8,047 nucleotides of DNA, from contig CANJFK010000030.1 in NCBI GenBank assembly GCA_947473535.1, forward strand, positions 1 through 8,047, in the 5' to 3' direction. Origin of the DNA: Legionellaceae bacterium (lineage in GTDB: Bacteria > Pseudomonadota > Gammaproteobacteria > Legionellales > Legionellaceae). The notes beneath the pieces were generated by a model that did no database searches, had not been told where the DNA came from, and was given only the letters and a program-made list of their open reading frames with translations. This document shows, one piece after another, positions 1 through 6,515 of the stretch (position 1 is the first letter of the stretch; every line of letters starts with the position of its first letter). The position numbers and the translations under genes were made by a program.

Positions 1-1152
1 CATCAAGCAGAAAAAAATTGGACTATTTTATTTGATGCCTATGAAAAAAAACACCCCGTACTGGCTGAAGAATTACGCCAACTTATTAGCAAAGAGCTGA
101 AAAAAAACTGGGATGAAAATATCCCTAGTTTTCCAACGGACGATAAAGGAGTGGCTACTCGTGATGCTTCAGAGAAAATAATGCAAGCGATTAGCGCGAG
201 TCTCCCCGGTTTTATTGGTGGCTCCGCTGATTTGAACACATCAACAAAAACGGCACTGGTTAATTTTGGCAATTTTGAAAGTCCTAAAAATGTAGCTGGC
301 GATCTGCAAGGAACAGTTGATGGGGGCTGGGACTACGCTGGTCGCAATATATTTTATGGCATTCGAGAGCACGCGATGGGTGCAATATCCAATGGATTAG
401 CTACTTTTGGTGGGATTATTCCTTTTGCGTCGACGTTTTTAATTTTTTCTGATTATATGAGACCGCCTATTCGGCTTGCTGCACTGATGAAATTACAAGT
501 TATTTATGTGTTTACTCATGACAGCATCGCGTTGGGCGAGGATGGGCCTACGCATCAGTCAGTAGAACAACTTGCAAGTTTGCGCGCGCTTCCTCACTTG
601 ACGGTTATTCGACCAGCTGATGCAAATGAAACGGCAGTGGCCTGGAAAGTCGCTATTGAGACTAGAGAAAACCCAGTCGTGTTGGTGTTATCCCGACAAA
701 AACTGCCTACGATTGATAGGCATCAGTTTTCTTCAGCGGAAGGTTTACGCTTTGGTGCCTATATTTTATCAGATGCGCCCAATGAAAAACCGGACATCAT
801 CTTAATTGCTACTGGTTCAGAAGTTAGTTTAATCATTGCTGCGCAACAAAAATTACAGGCAAAAAATATTCAGGTACGTCTTGTTTCAATGCCAAGCTGG
901 GAGTTGTTTGCTCAGCAATCAAAAGCGTATCGAGACTCCATATTGCCGCCTTTAGTCACGGCTCGGTTGTCTGTTGAAGCGGGCAGTTCACAGGGTTGGG
1001 ATCGTTATGTGGGTGATAAGGGTTGCATGATCAGTGTTGATGATTTTGGCGCGTCAGCACCAGGTCCAATCGTCATGCAGCACTATGGTTTTACAGTAGA
1101 AAACGTCTATGCAAAAGCATTAACGTTGGTTGAAAATTGTGGAGTCCGTTAA
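1..1152 (+). CDS. tkt: Transketolase, C-terminal two-thirds (5' end outside window)
   Basis: Transketolase moves two-carbon ketol units between sugar phosphates in the cytosolic non-oxidative pentose phosphate pathway, using thiamine diphosphate. The frame is open from base 1 and gives 383 residues before TAA at 1150-1152. Typical transketolases are about 660 residues, so roughly 280 N-terminal residues, including the diphosphate-binding GDG region, lie upstream. The visible part holds the pyrimidine-binding domain: GGSADLN (partial residues about 73-79), then YGIREHAMG (about 119-127), whose Glu is the conserved cofactor-activating acid. These are followed by FTHDSIALGEDGPTHQ and RPADANE, the family's substrate and cofactor loop. 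The C-terminal domain carries ATGSEV and ends normally. An internal GTG at 151 could be taken for a start, but the family homology begins before it, so this is a window truncation and not a short gene. tal begins on the next base, implying one transcript and probable translational coupling. Confidence 0.96.
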   Translation, partial: HQAEKNWTILFDAYEKKHPVLAEELRQLISKELKKNWDENIPSFPTDDKGVATRDASEKIMQAISASLPGFIGGSADLNTSTKTALVNFGNFESPKNVAGDLQGTVDGGWDYAGRNIFYGIREHAMGAISNGLATFGGIIPFASTFLIFSDYMRPPIRLAALMKLQVIYVFTHDSIALGEDGPTHQSVEQLASLRALPHLTVIRPADANETAVAWKVAIETRENPVVLVLSRQKLPTIDRHQFSSAEGLRFGAYILSDAPNEKPDIILIATGSEVSLIIAAQQKLQAKNIQVRLVSMPSWELFAQQSKAYRDSILPPLVTARLSVEAGSSQGWDRYVGDKGCMISVDDFGASAPGPIVMQHYGFTVENVYAKALTLVENCGVR

Positions 1153-2274
1153 ATGAAAACTAATCCTTTGAAAAAATTAGAAACGTTTGGTCAATCTATT
1201 TGGCTTGATTATATCAAACGAGACTTATTTGCTAGTGGTAAATTGAAGCAGTTGATTCTTGACGATGGCCTGCGGGGAATGACGTCAAACCCAAGTATTT
1301 TTGAAAAAGCCATTGTTGACAGTACTGAATATGATCAAGATATTAAACGAATGGCGCAGGAAGGAAAAAATGTTAATCAAATTTATGAGGCTCTCACTCA
1401 AAAAGATGTGCAAGCCGCGGCGGATGAGTTTCATGATTTATACAACCAAACGAATGGTCAAGATGGGTATGTGAGTTTAGAAGTGAATCCACATCTTGCT
1501 CATGATACGAATGGTACGATTGATGAAGCTAGGCGCTTTTGGAAAGCACTGAATCGCCCGAATGTTTTAATCAAGGTTCCGGCTACCAAAGAGGGGCTTC
1601 CTGTTATTAAACAATTGATCAGTGAAGGGATCAATGTCAATGTGACGTTGCTCTTTGGACTGTCTCGTTACCGAGAAGTTGCTGAAGCCTATATTGCAGG
1701 CATCGAAGCACGTCTTAAACAAGGGAAATCGGTTACTCATGTGGCGTCTGTGGCAAGCTTTTTCTTGAGTCGTATCGATGTATTACTTGATCCAGTCTTC
1801 GAAAAATTGGCAGCTGGAGACACGGAACAAGCAACGGTTGCTAAACAATTACAAGGCCAAGTTGCAATAGCGTCTGCTAAAGGTGCCTACCATATTTTTG
1901 AAGAGCTATTTAATAGCAACCGATTTCAGATGCTAGCTGGAAAAGGAGCTAATGTGCAACGATTACTTTGGGCTAGCACAAGTACCAAAAATCCAAATTA
2001 CAGTGATACAAAATACGTCGAAGCATTGATTGGATCGCCAACAGTCAATACATTGCCGCTTGAGACCTTTGATGCCTATCGGGATCACGGTGATCCAAAA
2101 GCGCGTCTGGGTTTGGAGCTTGATAAAGCAACATGGTGTTTCCAACAATTACCAGATTTTGGTATTAATATTGATCAAGCGACACAACAACTTGAGAACG
2201 AAGCCGTTGATAAATTTATTAACTCATACGATCAATTGATCGATGCGTTGAAAAAAAACATGACGAAAGTCTAA
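1153..2274 (+). CDS. tal: Transaldolase, long (about 370-residue) type
   Basis: Transaldolase transfers a dihydroxyacetone unit between sedoheptulose 7-phosphate and glyceraldehyde 3-phosphate, giving erythrose 4-phosphate and fructose 6-phosphate. The 373-residue product has the (beta/alpha)8 signatures in order: WLDYIKR (residues 17-23, with the conserved Asp), TSNPSIFEKAI (44-54), the Schiff-base lysine K141 in LIKVPAT, NVTLLFG (163-169), SFFLSRID (202-209) and LLWASTSTKNP (271-281). It is longer than the roughly 317-residue TalB enzymes of enteric bacteria. It matches instead the long subfamily of actinobacteria and cyanobacteria, which also forms the N-terminal half of bifunctional Tal-PGI proteins. 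The ATG directly follows the tkt stop codon. A GGAG at 1141-1144, inside the last codons of tkt, sits eight bases upstream and supports this start. The next gene is a PGI of the fusion type. The family call is very secure; the subfamily assignment rests on length and motif style. Confidence 0.96.
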   Translation: MKTNPLKKLETFGQSIWLDYIKRDLFASGKLKQLILDDGLRGMTSNPSIFEKAIVDSTEYDQDIKRMAQEGKNVNQIYEALTQKDVQAAADEFHDLYNQTNGQDGYVSLEVNPHLAHDTNGTIDEARRFWKALNRPNVLIKVPATKEGLPVIKQLISEGINVNVTLLFGLSRYREVAEAYIAGIEARLKQGKSVTHVASVASFFLSRIDVLLDPVFEKLAAGDTEQATVAKQLQGQVAIASAKGAYHIFEELFNSNRFQMLAGKGANVQRLLWASTSTKNPNYSDTKYVEALIGSPTVNTLPLETFDAYRDHGDPKARLGLELDKATWCFQQLPDFGINIDQATQQLENEAVDKFINSYDQLIDALKKNMTKV

Positions 2275-2308
2275 ACGATCCGGAATAACGTACGTTAAGG
2301 ATGACGAA

Positions 2309-4036
2309 ATGAAACCGACAAATCAGCTAGGTGTAGTTCAGTTTTCAGCAGGTGATTGTACTGATGCAATTATTGCAGAAATGAATGCGTGGCAAACGGA
2401 AAACAAAATACAACGTTTGTGGGCACGTGATGCAACCCTTTGGACTAATACAGATGAGAGCCAATGGATGGGGTGGTTGGATGTGGCCTCTGAAGACAAA
2501 GAAATACTACGCATTGAAGTCATCGCCAATAAAATTAAGGACGGCCATTTTACCCATATTGCGTTATTGGGGATGGGGGGCTCAAGCCTTTGTCCGGCGA
2601 TGATGGCGAATACATTTGGCGTTATTGCTGGTTTCCCACGGTTACACATATTAGATTCAACGGATCCAACGCAAATTCGTCACTTAGAAGAACAACTTGA
2701 TTTGAAACATACATTTTTTGTGGTTTCAAGTAAATCAGGTAGCACATTGGAGCCAAATATTTTTAAAGCGTATTTTTATGCTCGAGTGCAAGCCGTATTG
2801 AACAAATCGGATGTGGGTGATCATTTCTTAGCGATTACTGATCCTGGCAGCAAACTTGAGTTAATTGCTAAAAACGATCATTTTAAGGCCATTTTTAATG
2901 GCATACCTTCCATTGGGGGGCGTTATTCTGCACTCTCTAATTTTGGGATGGTGCCATCAGGTTTAATGGGTTTAGATGTTAAGGAAATATTACGGCATGC
3001 GAAAGCGATGCGGAAAGCTTGTTCACCAAAGGTTCCAGTCAAAGATAATCCTAGTGTTGTTTTGGGTGTAATATTGGGTGTTTGTGCAAAAAACGGAAAA
3101 AACAAAGTGACCTTGATTGCTTCGCCTGGCATACATTCACTGGGTGCTTGGCTTGAGCAATTACTTGCTGAATCAACGGGCAAAGACGGTAAAGGTTTGA
3201 TCCCTGTGGATCAGGAACCTTTAGGTAAACCTGACGTTTATAGTCATGATCGCGTATTTGTTTATATTCGTTTAGATTCAGCGCCGGATCCTGAGCAAGA
3301 TCGTAGTCTTGAGGCTTTAGAGGAAGCAGGTTTTGTCGTGGTGAAGCTGCATTTATCGGATAAAATGTATCTTGGTGCTGAATTATTTCAATGGGAAATT
3401 GCCACGGATGTTGCTGGAAGCATTATTGGTATTGATCCATTTAATCAACCTAACGTTGAAGAAAGTAAGGTTTTAGCATTGCAATTGACTGCTGAGTACG
3501 CAAAAACAGGACAGTTACCTCAGTCCAATCCATTTTTTTCTGAAGGCGGTCTATCGCTTTTCGCCGATGATAATAATAGGGACGATATTGCCAAGCATCT
3601 GGTCGGTGAGCCGAGTTTGGATGGGTATTTACGCGCGCATTTAAATCGCGTAAAACCAGGTGATTATGTTAATTTATCTGCATTTATTGAGATGTCGGAT
3701 GAGCACACCGCATTGCTGCAAGAGAGTAGGGTCCTTATTCGCGATAATAAAAAAATAGCGACCTGCCTTGGCTTTGGCCCGCGGTTTTTACACTCCACGG
3801 GACAAGCATATGTTGGCGGCCCAAACACCGGTGTGTTTTTAATCCTTACGGCTGATTATAATGATGATATTCAAATTCCTGAGCATCCTTATACGTTTGG
3901 GTTAGTCATTTCTGCACAAGCGCAATCTTATTTTACTGTTCTTGGAAACCGATCGCGAAGAGTGTTGCGTATTCATTTAGGAAAGGATGTGAAAGCGGGT
4001 TTGCAGCGATTAAGCGATTTGGTAAGGAGCGTGTAG
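2309..4036 (+). CDS. pgi: Glucose-6-phosphate isomerase of the Tal-PGI fusion type, stand-alone
   Basis: This enzyme interconverts glucose 6-phosphate and fructose 6-phosphate in the cytosol, linking the transaldolase product to upper glycolysis and gluconeogenesis. The 575 residues show PGI/SIS-fold motifs: LLGMGGSSLCP (86-96), VVSSKSGSTLEPN (138-150, the sugar-phosphate-binding SIS loop), SIGGRYSALSNFGMVPSG (201-218, the PGI signature) and GAWLEQLLAESTGKDGKGLIPV (279-300), where E283 probably acts as the catalytic acid/base. The C-terminal part carries FGPRFLHSTGQAYVGGPNTG (488-507) and FGLVISAQAQSYF (530-542). These last blocks are typical of the PGI half of bifunctional transaldolase/glucose-6-phosphate isomerase, rather than of classical 550-residue Pgi of E. 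coli type. TAAGGA at 2296-2301, seven bases before the ATG, decides the start. Only 34 bases separate it from tal, with no terminator, so the two are probably co-transcribed. Transaldolase activity is not expected here because the LIKVPAT lysine region lies in the preceding gene. Confidence 0.93.
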   Translation: MKPTNQLGVVQFSAGDCTDAIIAEMNAWQTENKIQRLWARDATLWTNTDESQWMGWLDVASEDKEILRIEVIANKIKDGHFTHIALLGMGGSSLCPAMMANTFGVIAGFPRLHILDSTDPTQIRHLEEQLDLKHTFFVVSSKSGSTLEPNIFKAYFYARVQAVLNKSDVGDHFLAITDPGSKLELIAKNDHFKAIFNGIPSIGGRYSALSNFGMVPSGLMGLDVKEILRHAKAMRKACSPKVPVKDNPSVVLGVILGVCAKNGKNKVTLIASPGIHSLGAWLEQLLAESTGKDGKGLIPVDQEPLGKPDVYSHDRVFVYIRLDSAPDPEQDRSLEALEEAGFVVVKLHLSDKMYLGAELFQWEIATDVAGSIIGIDPFNQPNVEESKVLALQLTAEYAKTGQLPQSNPFFSEGGLSLFADDNNRDDIAKHLVGEPSLDGYLRAHLNRVKPGDYVNLSAFIEMSDEHTALLQESRVLIRDNKKIATCLGFGPRFLHSTGQAYVGGPNTGVFLILTADYNDDIQIPEHPYTFGLVISAQAQSYFTVLGNRSRRVLRIHLGKDVKAGLQRLSDLVRSV

Positions 4037-4049
4037 GAGCCCTAAAGAA

Positions 4050-4075
4050 CGTGCACGAAATAACGTTCGTGCACG
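4050..4075. terminator. Hairpin between convergent pgi and kup, probable bidirectional terminator
   Basis: CGTGCACGAA (4050-4059) pairs perfectly with TTCGTGCACG (4066-4075) around a six-base loop, making a 10-bp stem in the 53-bp gap between the two stop codons. On the + strand it is followed by a broken T-rich stretch (TTGTGTTTTGATTT). On the - strand it is followed by TTCTTT. The U-tracts are not ideal, but the position between convergent genes and the perfect stem favour a shared terminator. Confidence 0.75.
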
Positions 4076-4089
4076 GATTGTGTTTTGAT

Positions 4090-5958
4090 TTAGATGGTTA
4101 AGTAGTTACCAATAGAAATGGTTTGATTCTGTGGTAAATGGAAAAAATCTATATCCATTGCTGAGTAACGAAGCAAAGCCCCAAATAATTTTTTCTGCCA
4201 AGCAAACAATAGCGAAGAACCCTTTTTTGTCGTTGAAATATTAATGTTTTCTACTAAAAATGTTGTTGTACCCATATCCAGTCGAAAAGGAAATAATTTC
4301 AAGTTATTGCCCGCTATCAAGGTATTGGGAATATGAGTCGATTGCATAAATCCATAGTGTATAATTAAACTATAATAACCCTCGGTCAGATTTTGTAATT
4401 CGAACCTATGTTTCTCCGCTACATAAGGAATATCCTTAATCACCACACTAACGACCAGGACTTGTTTAGGTATGAGATGATTTAATTTAATATAGTTTAA
4501 GAAACCACCACCACTATTGTCATATGGATCCGTAATAAAAATCATGGTCAAATCGTCTAGTTTGTTCCATTCGGTACGATCTAATTGCTTGATAAGTTCA
4601 ACCAACGGCGTTTTTTTCTTGTAGAATGACGTACGTACCAATTGCATTCCTTTTTGCCAAGTAAGTAGTATGGTACTGATAATAAAAGCAAATAATAATG
4701 GCATCCACGCACCTTCATAAATTTTATGGATATTTGAACCGAGAAAGATTAGCTCAATAACGAGTAAGGGTGCTAATGCGAATAATATTTTTATTTGTGA
4801 CCATTCCCATACCCGGCTTGCTACATACATTACCAATATGGCTACAATGATCATGACCAAATTAACTGCCATCCCAAACGCGGCAGCCAATCCATCAGAA
4901 CTTTGAAACACAAGGACCAATAACAAGGTTCCGAGCGCTAGAATGAGATTAATTTGTGGAACATACACTTGTCCCATTTCATTTTTAGAGGTGTGGAGAA
5001 TGGTTAGGCGTGGGCAAATATCCAACAAAATGGCTTGCCTGGCCAACGAAAAACTTGCTGTAATAACGGCTTGTGAAGCAATAATAGTAGCCATGGTAGC
5101 AATGATGAGTAACGGATAAGAGAACCAAGACGGTGCTAGTGAATAGAATAAGTTTGACACGGCTTCTGGATGGCTTAATAAATTAGCGCCTTGGCCGAAG
5201 TAATTGAGTAACAATGCGGGTAATGCAACAGCAAACCATCCGAGACGAATTGGGTTTTTGCCGAAATGTCCCAAATCGGCATACATGGCTTCAGCACCAG
5301 TAATGACCAAAAAAATGCCACCCAAAAGAACATAGGCATGCCAACCGCCATGATACAGGAAGGTCAACGCATAGTAAGGATTGATGGCGTAAAGAATAAT
5401 TGGGTTGTGCACGATGGCAATCCCCCCAAGAATGGCAATGATAACGAACCAAACGAGGAGAATAGGGCCGAAAATAAAACTTATCTTTGAAGTTCCAAAT
5501 CGCTGACAAAGAAAAAGTATTAAAAGGATAATGAATGAGGCAGGCATGATGAGATGGGAAAAATCAGGCGAGATGATGTTTAATCCCTCCATGGCACTGA
5601 TAACAGAGATGGCCGGCGTAATCATGCCATCACCAAGAAGTAATCCAGCTCCGATTACCCCAATTAAAAAAAGACCCCGAGGTAATTTTTTTGTTTGACG
5701 TTTGAGTAACGATAACAAGGCTAGCACACCGCCTTCACCGTCATTATCGGCGCGTAAAAAAACACTGACGTAACAGGTTGAAATAACCAAAATAAGAGAC
5801 CAGAATACCAACGATAATATGCCGAAAACATTGTCGTAGGTTATTGCTATTTTAGTTAATACTAGTTGAAGTGCATAAAGGGGGCTTGTGCCAAGATCAC
5901 CATACACAATGCCCAGTGCGCTTAGCGACAATGCAAATGTTTTGTTATTATTTAGCAT
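4090..5958 (-). CDS. kup: Kup-family low-affinity potassium uptake transporter
   Basis: Kup (TrkD/HAK/KUP family) is an inner-membrane K+/H+ symporter that takes up potassium. From the chosen start the product has 622 residues, the same length as E. coli Kup. It begins with the family signature GIVYGDLGTSPLYAL (16-30), then NDGEGGVLALL (72-82) and GDGMITPAISVISAMEGL (109-126). About twelve hydrophobic membrane segments fill the first roughly 440 residues, followed by a soluble C-terminal domain ending in the usual RYSAMDIDFFHLP block. The frame can be extended to an ATG at 5973, adding MCGKY, but that codon has no Shine-Dalgarno sequence. The ATG at 5958 has GGAAAG just upstream and gives the normal family length, so it is preferred. 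The gene is convergent with pgi and divergent from the permease, so it is probably monocistronic. No truncation or missing core motif is visible. The substrate is inferred from the family. Confidence 0.95.
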   Translation of the reverse strand: MLNNNKTFALSLSALGIVYGDLGTSPLYALQLVLTKIAITYDNVFGILSLVFWSLILVISTCYVSVFLRADNDGEGGVLALLSLLKRQTKKLPRGLFLIGVIGAGLLLGDGMITPAISVISAMEGLNIISPDFSHLIMPASFIILLILFLCQRFGTSKISFIFGPILLVWFVIIAILGGIAIVHNPIILYAINPYYALTFLYHGGWHAYVLLGGIFLVITGAEAMYADLGHFGKNPIRLGWFAVALPALLLNYFGQGANLLSHPEAVSNLFYSLAPSWFSYPLLIIATMATIIASQAVITASFSLARQAILLDICPRLTILHTSKNEMGQVYVPQINLILALGTLLLVLVFQSSDGLAAAFGMAVNLVMIIVAILVMYVASRVWEWSQIKILFALAPLLVIELIFLGSNIHKIYEGAWMPLLFAFIISTILLTWQKGMQLVRTSFYKKKTPLVELIKQLDRTEWNKLDDLTMIFITDPYDNSGGGFLNYIKLNHLIPKQVLVVSVVIKDIPYVAEKHRFELQNLTEGYYSLIIHYGFMQSTHIPNTLIAGNNLKLFPFRLDMGTTTFLVENINISTTKKGSSLLFAWQKKLFGALLRYSAMDIDFFHLPQNQTISIGNYLTI

Positions 5959-5961
5959 ATA

Positions 5962-5967
5962 CTTTCC
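5962..5967 (-). promoter_or_regulatory. Ribosome binding site that decides the kup start
   Basis: Read on the - strand the bases are GGAAAG followed by TAT and the ATG at 5958; the GGA core is six bases from that ATG. The competing ATG at 5973 is preceded only by AT-rich sequence with no purine-rich core. The site is modest but clearly favours the inner start. Confidence 0.55.
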
Positions 5968-5983
5968 GCACATGAATTATCGA

Positions 5984-6012
5984 TTTTTAGTCTTGTTCAT
6001 CGTTTTGATCAA
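5984..6012 (-). promoter_or_regulatory. Candidate kup promoter overlapping the end of a palindromic element
   Basis: On the - strand, TTGATC (6012-6007) and TAAAAA (5989-5984) are separated by exactly 17 bases, each with four of six matches to the sigma70 boxes. The position, about 25 bases before the kup start, is plausible. The spacer contains the left inverted repeat of the neighbouring element. AT-rich DNA makes chance matches common, so this is weak. Confidence 0.25.
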
Positions 6013-6025
6013 ATCATCGAAAAAT

Positions 6026-6052
6026 GTCTTCCCCGCGAAGGCGGGGATCTAT
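6026..6052 (+). repeat. GC-rich palindromic repeat unit, copy 1
   Basis: The unit has CCCGC-GAAG-GCGGG at its core, itself a short hairpin, preceded by GTCTT and followed by GATCTAT. It belongs by appearance to the widespread class of dispersed palindromes that translate as PAKAGI or IPAFAG peptides. It is the inverted partner of the unit at 6112-6138 with three differences. Confidence 0.75.
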
Positions 6053-6111
6053 CTCTGCAACAAGCTGGGAGCCAGTGTATATACCCTAAAACTCATTCGT
6101 AAAGGGTATAA

Positions 6112-6138
6112 ATGGATTCCCGCCTTCGCGGGAAAGAC
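6112..6138 (-). repeat. GC-rich palindromic repeat unit, copy 2 (inverted)
   Basis: Reading the - strand, the unit is GTCTTTCCCGCGAAGGCGGG followed by AATCCAT. Two of the three differences from copy 1 are C/T and G/A changes at the outer positions of the palindromic core, and they are mutually compensating, so hairpin pairing within each copy is kept. Confidence 0.75.
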
Positions 6139-6228
6139 AAAGTCCGAAACGATGAACAAGGCCCGATTTTTTATCGCCAAGCAATGGCCTATCTTATCTT
6201 ATCGATGCCCTCCGATGAATGCAAACAC

Positions 6229-6238
6229 TATTGAAGCG
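6229..6238 (+). repeat. Left copy of 10-bp target site duplication
   Basis: TATTGAAGCG lies immediately before the CAGGG tip of the 173-bp element and is repeated exactly at 6412-6421 immediately after its CCCTG end. A perfect ten-base direct repeat abutting both terminal inverted repeats is the footprint of a transposition event. Confidence 0.85.
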
Positions 6239-6411
6239 CAGGGCAAACGCATCTTAATTTTTAGTTTGACATTAAGTCAATCTGCCCGAGCCGCTCCCGT
6301 TAGGGAGCGTTCACGAAAGCTCATCCTTGACTTGCCGCTTCGTGATCGCTCCCTAATGGTAGCGGCTCGGATAATGCGACTAAAATTTGGGCATAAGACG
6401 CGGTTGCCCTG
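6239..6411. mobile_element. 173-bp non-autonomous transposable element (MITE)
   Basis: The left end reads CAGGGCAAACGCATCTTA and the right end, on the other strand, CAGGGCAACCGCGTCTTA, matching at 16 of 18 positions. The similarity continues imperfectly through a TTTTAGT...CATTA segment and then into a strong inner inverted repeat (6286-6309 with 6347-6370), so almost the whole element can fold on itself. It is flanked by a perfect 10-bp duplication. It encodes no transposase. CAGGG-type tips with duplications of about ten bases recall the ISAs1 and IS4 families, but I cannot name the parent. It lies about 100 bases upstream of the permease start and outside the candidate promoter of that gene. 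Confidence 0.85.
6286..6370. repeat. Long internal hairpin of the 173-bp element
   Basis: Arms 6286-6309 and 6347-6370 match at 22 of 24 positions. After one mismatch the stem continues with TCACGAA (6311-6317) pairing TTCGTGA (6339-6345), leaving a loop of about 21 bases. The left arm can instead form its own hairpin (CGCTCCC, loop GTTA, GGGAGCG, 6292-6309), and the right arm a similar one with one mismatch. The region therefore has two alternative folds. Confidence 0.8.
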
Positions 6412-6421
6412 TATTGAAGCG
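6412..6421 (+). repeat. Right copy of 10-bp target site duplication
   Basis: TATTGAAGCG follows directly after the CCCTG end of the 173-bp element and is identical to the copy at 6229-6238. The pre-insertion sequence would have had one copy, joining 6228 to 6412 onward. Confidence 0.85.
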
Positions 6422-6442
6422 GTGATTTAATGAGTTGATCGA

Positions 6443-6471
6443 TTGCCATATCAATAAACACTCGTTACTAT
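6443..6471 (+). promoter_or_regulatory. Candidate sigma70 promoter of the permease gene
   Basis: TTGCCA (6443-6448, five of six consensus matches) and TACTAT (6466-6471, four of six) are separated by 17 bases. Transcription would start near 6478, giving a leader of about 38 bases before the ATG with AAGGA at 6502-6506. The boxes lie just to the right of the MITE and its duplication, so the insertion would have displaced upstream sequence but left the promoter core intact. Confidence 0.5.
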
Positions 6472-6515
6472 TCAATTTTATCCAACCATTCGAGCGATCC
6501 TAAGGACGTCTAATT

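Larger units (their letters stand above)
5989..6163. repeat. Palindromic MITE-like element with nested inverted repeats
   Basis: CTTGTTCATCGTTT (5992-6005) is perfectly inverted as AAACGATGAACAAG (6147-6160). Inside lies a second inverted pair of 27 bases, 6026-6052 against 6112-6138, matching at 24 of 27 positions. A third, shorter pair near the centre is TATACCC (6080-6086) with GGGTATA (6104-6110). The octamer CGATTTTT occurs three bases outside each outer repeat (5981-5988 and 6164-6171) and may be a target duplication, which sets the boundaries given. The octamer is low in complexity, so the exact ends are uncertain. No transposase is encoded; if mobile, it would depend on one supplied elsewhere. 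Confidence 0.6.
5959..6515. other. Divergent intergenic region without a convincing gene
   Basis: This stretch of about 550 bases separates the divergent kup and permease genes. It holds two palindromic insertion-like elements (about 5989-6163 and 6239-6411), a weak kup promoter on its left side and a better permease promoter near 6443-6471. Bases 6172-6228 lie between the elements and show nothing recognisable. An open + strand frame runs through the region from inside kup, but it only translates the repeats and antisense kup sequence. Confidence 0.8.

Noticed and set aside
151..1152. Short transketolase starting at GTG 151
   Set aside because: The frame is open to base 1 and the upstream residues continue transketolase-like sequence, so the gene is cut by the window and does not start here.
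2287..2296. Perfect palindrome AACGTACGTT in the tal-pgi gap as an operator
   Set aside because: Ten bases of palindrome with no second copy or spacing pattern nearby. It overlaps the ribosome binding site region by one base, but it is too short to support as a regulator site.
5266..5490. Antisense + strand open frame inside kup
   Set aside because: It lies wholly within a well-supported kup coding region and its translation shows no recognisable domain.
6026..6138. CRISPR-like array from the two GC-rich repeat units
   Set aside because: There are only two copies, they are inverted relative to each other, and no cas genes are present. They are dispersed palindromes.
5888..6430. 180-codon + strand open frame across the intergenic region
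   Set aside because: It starts inside kup on the opposite strand and translates the palindromic repeats (VFPAKAGIY, WIPAFAGKTK) and the MITE. No family resemblance and no ribosome binding site were seen. It is a repeat artefact.
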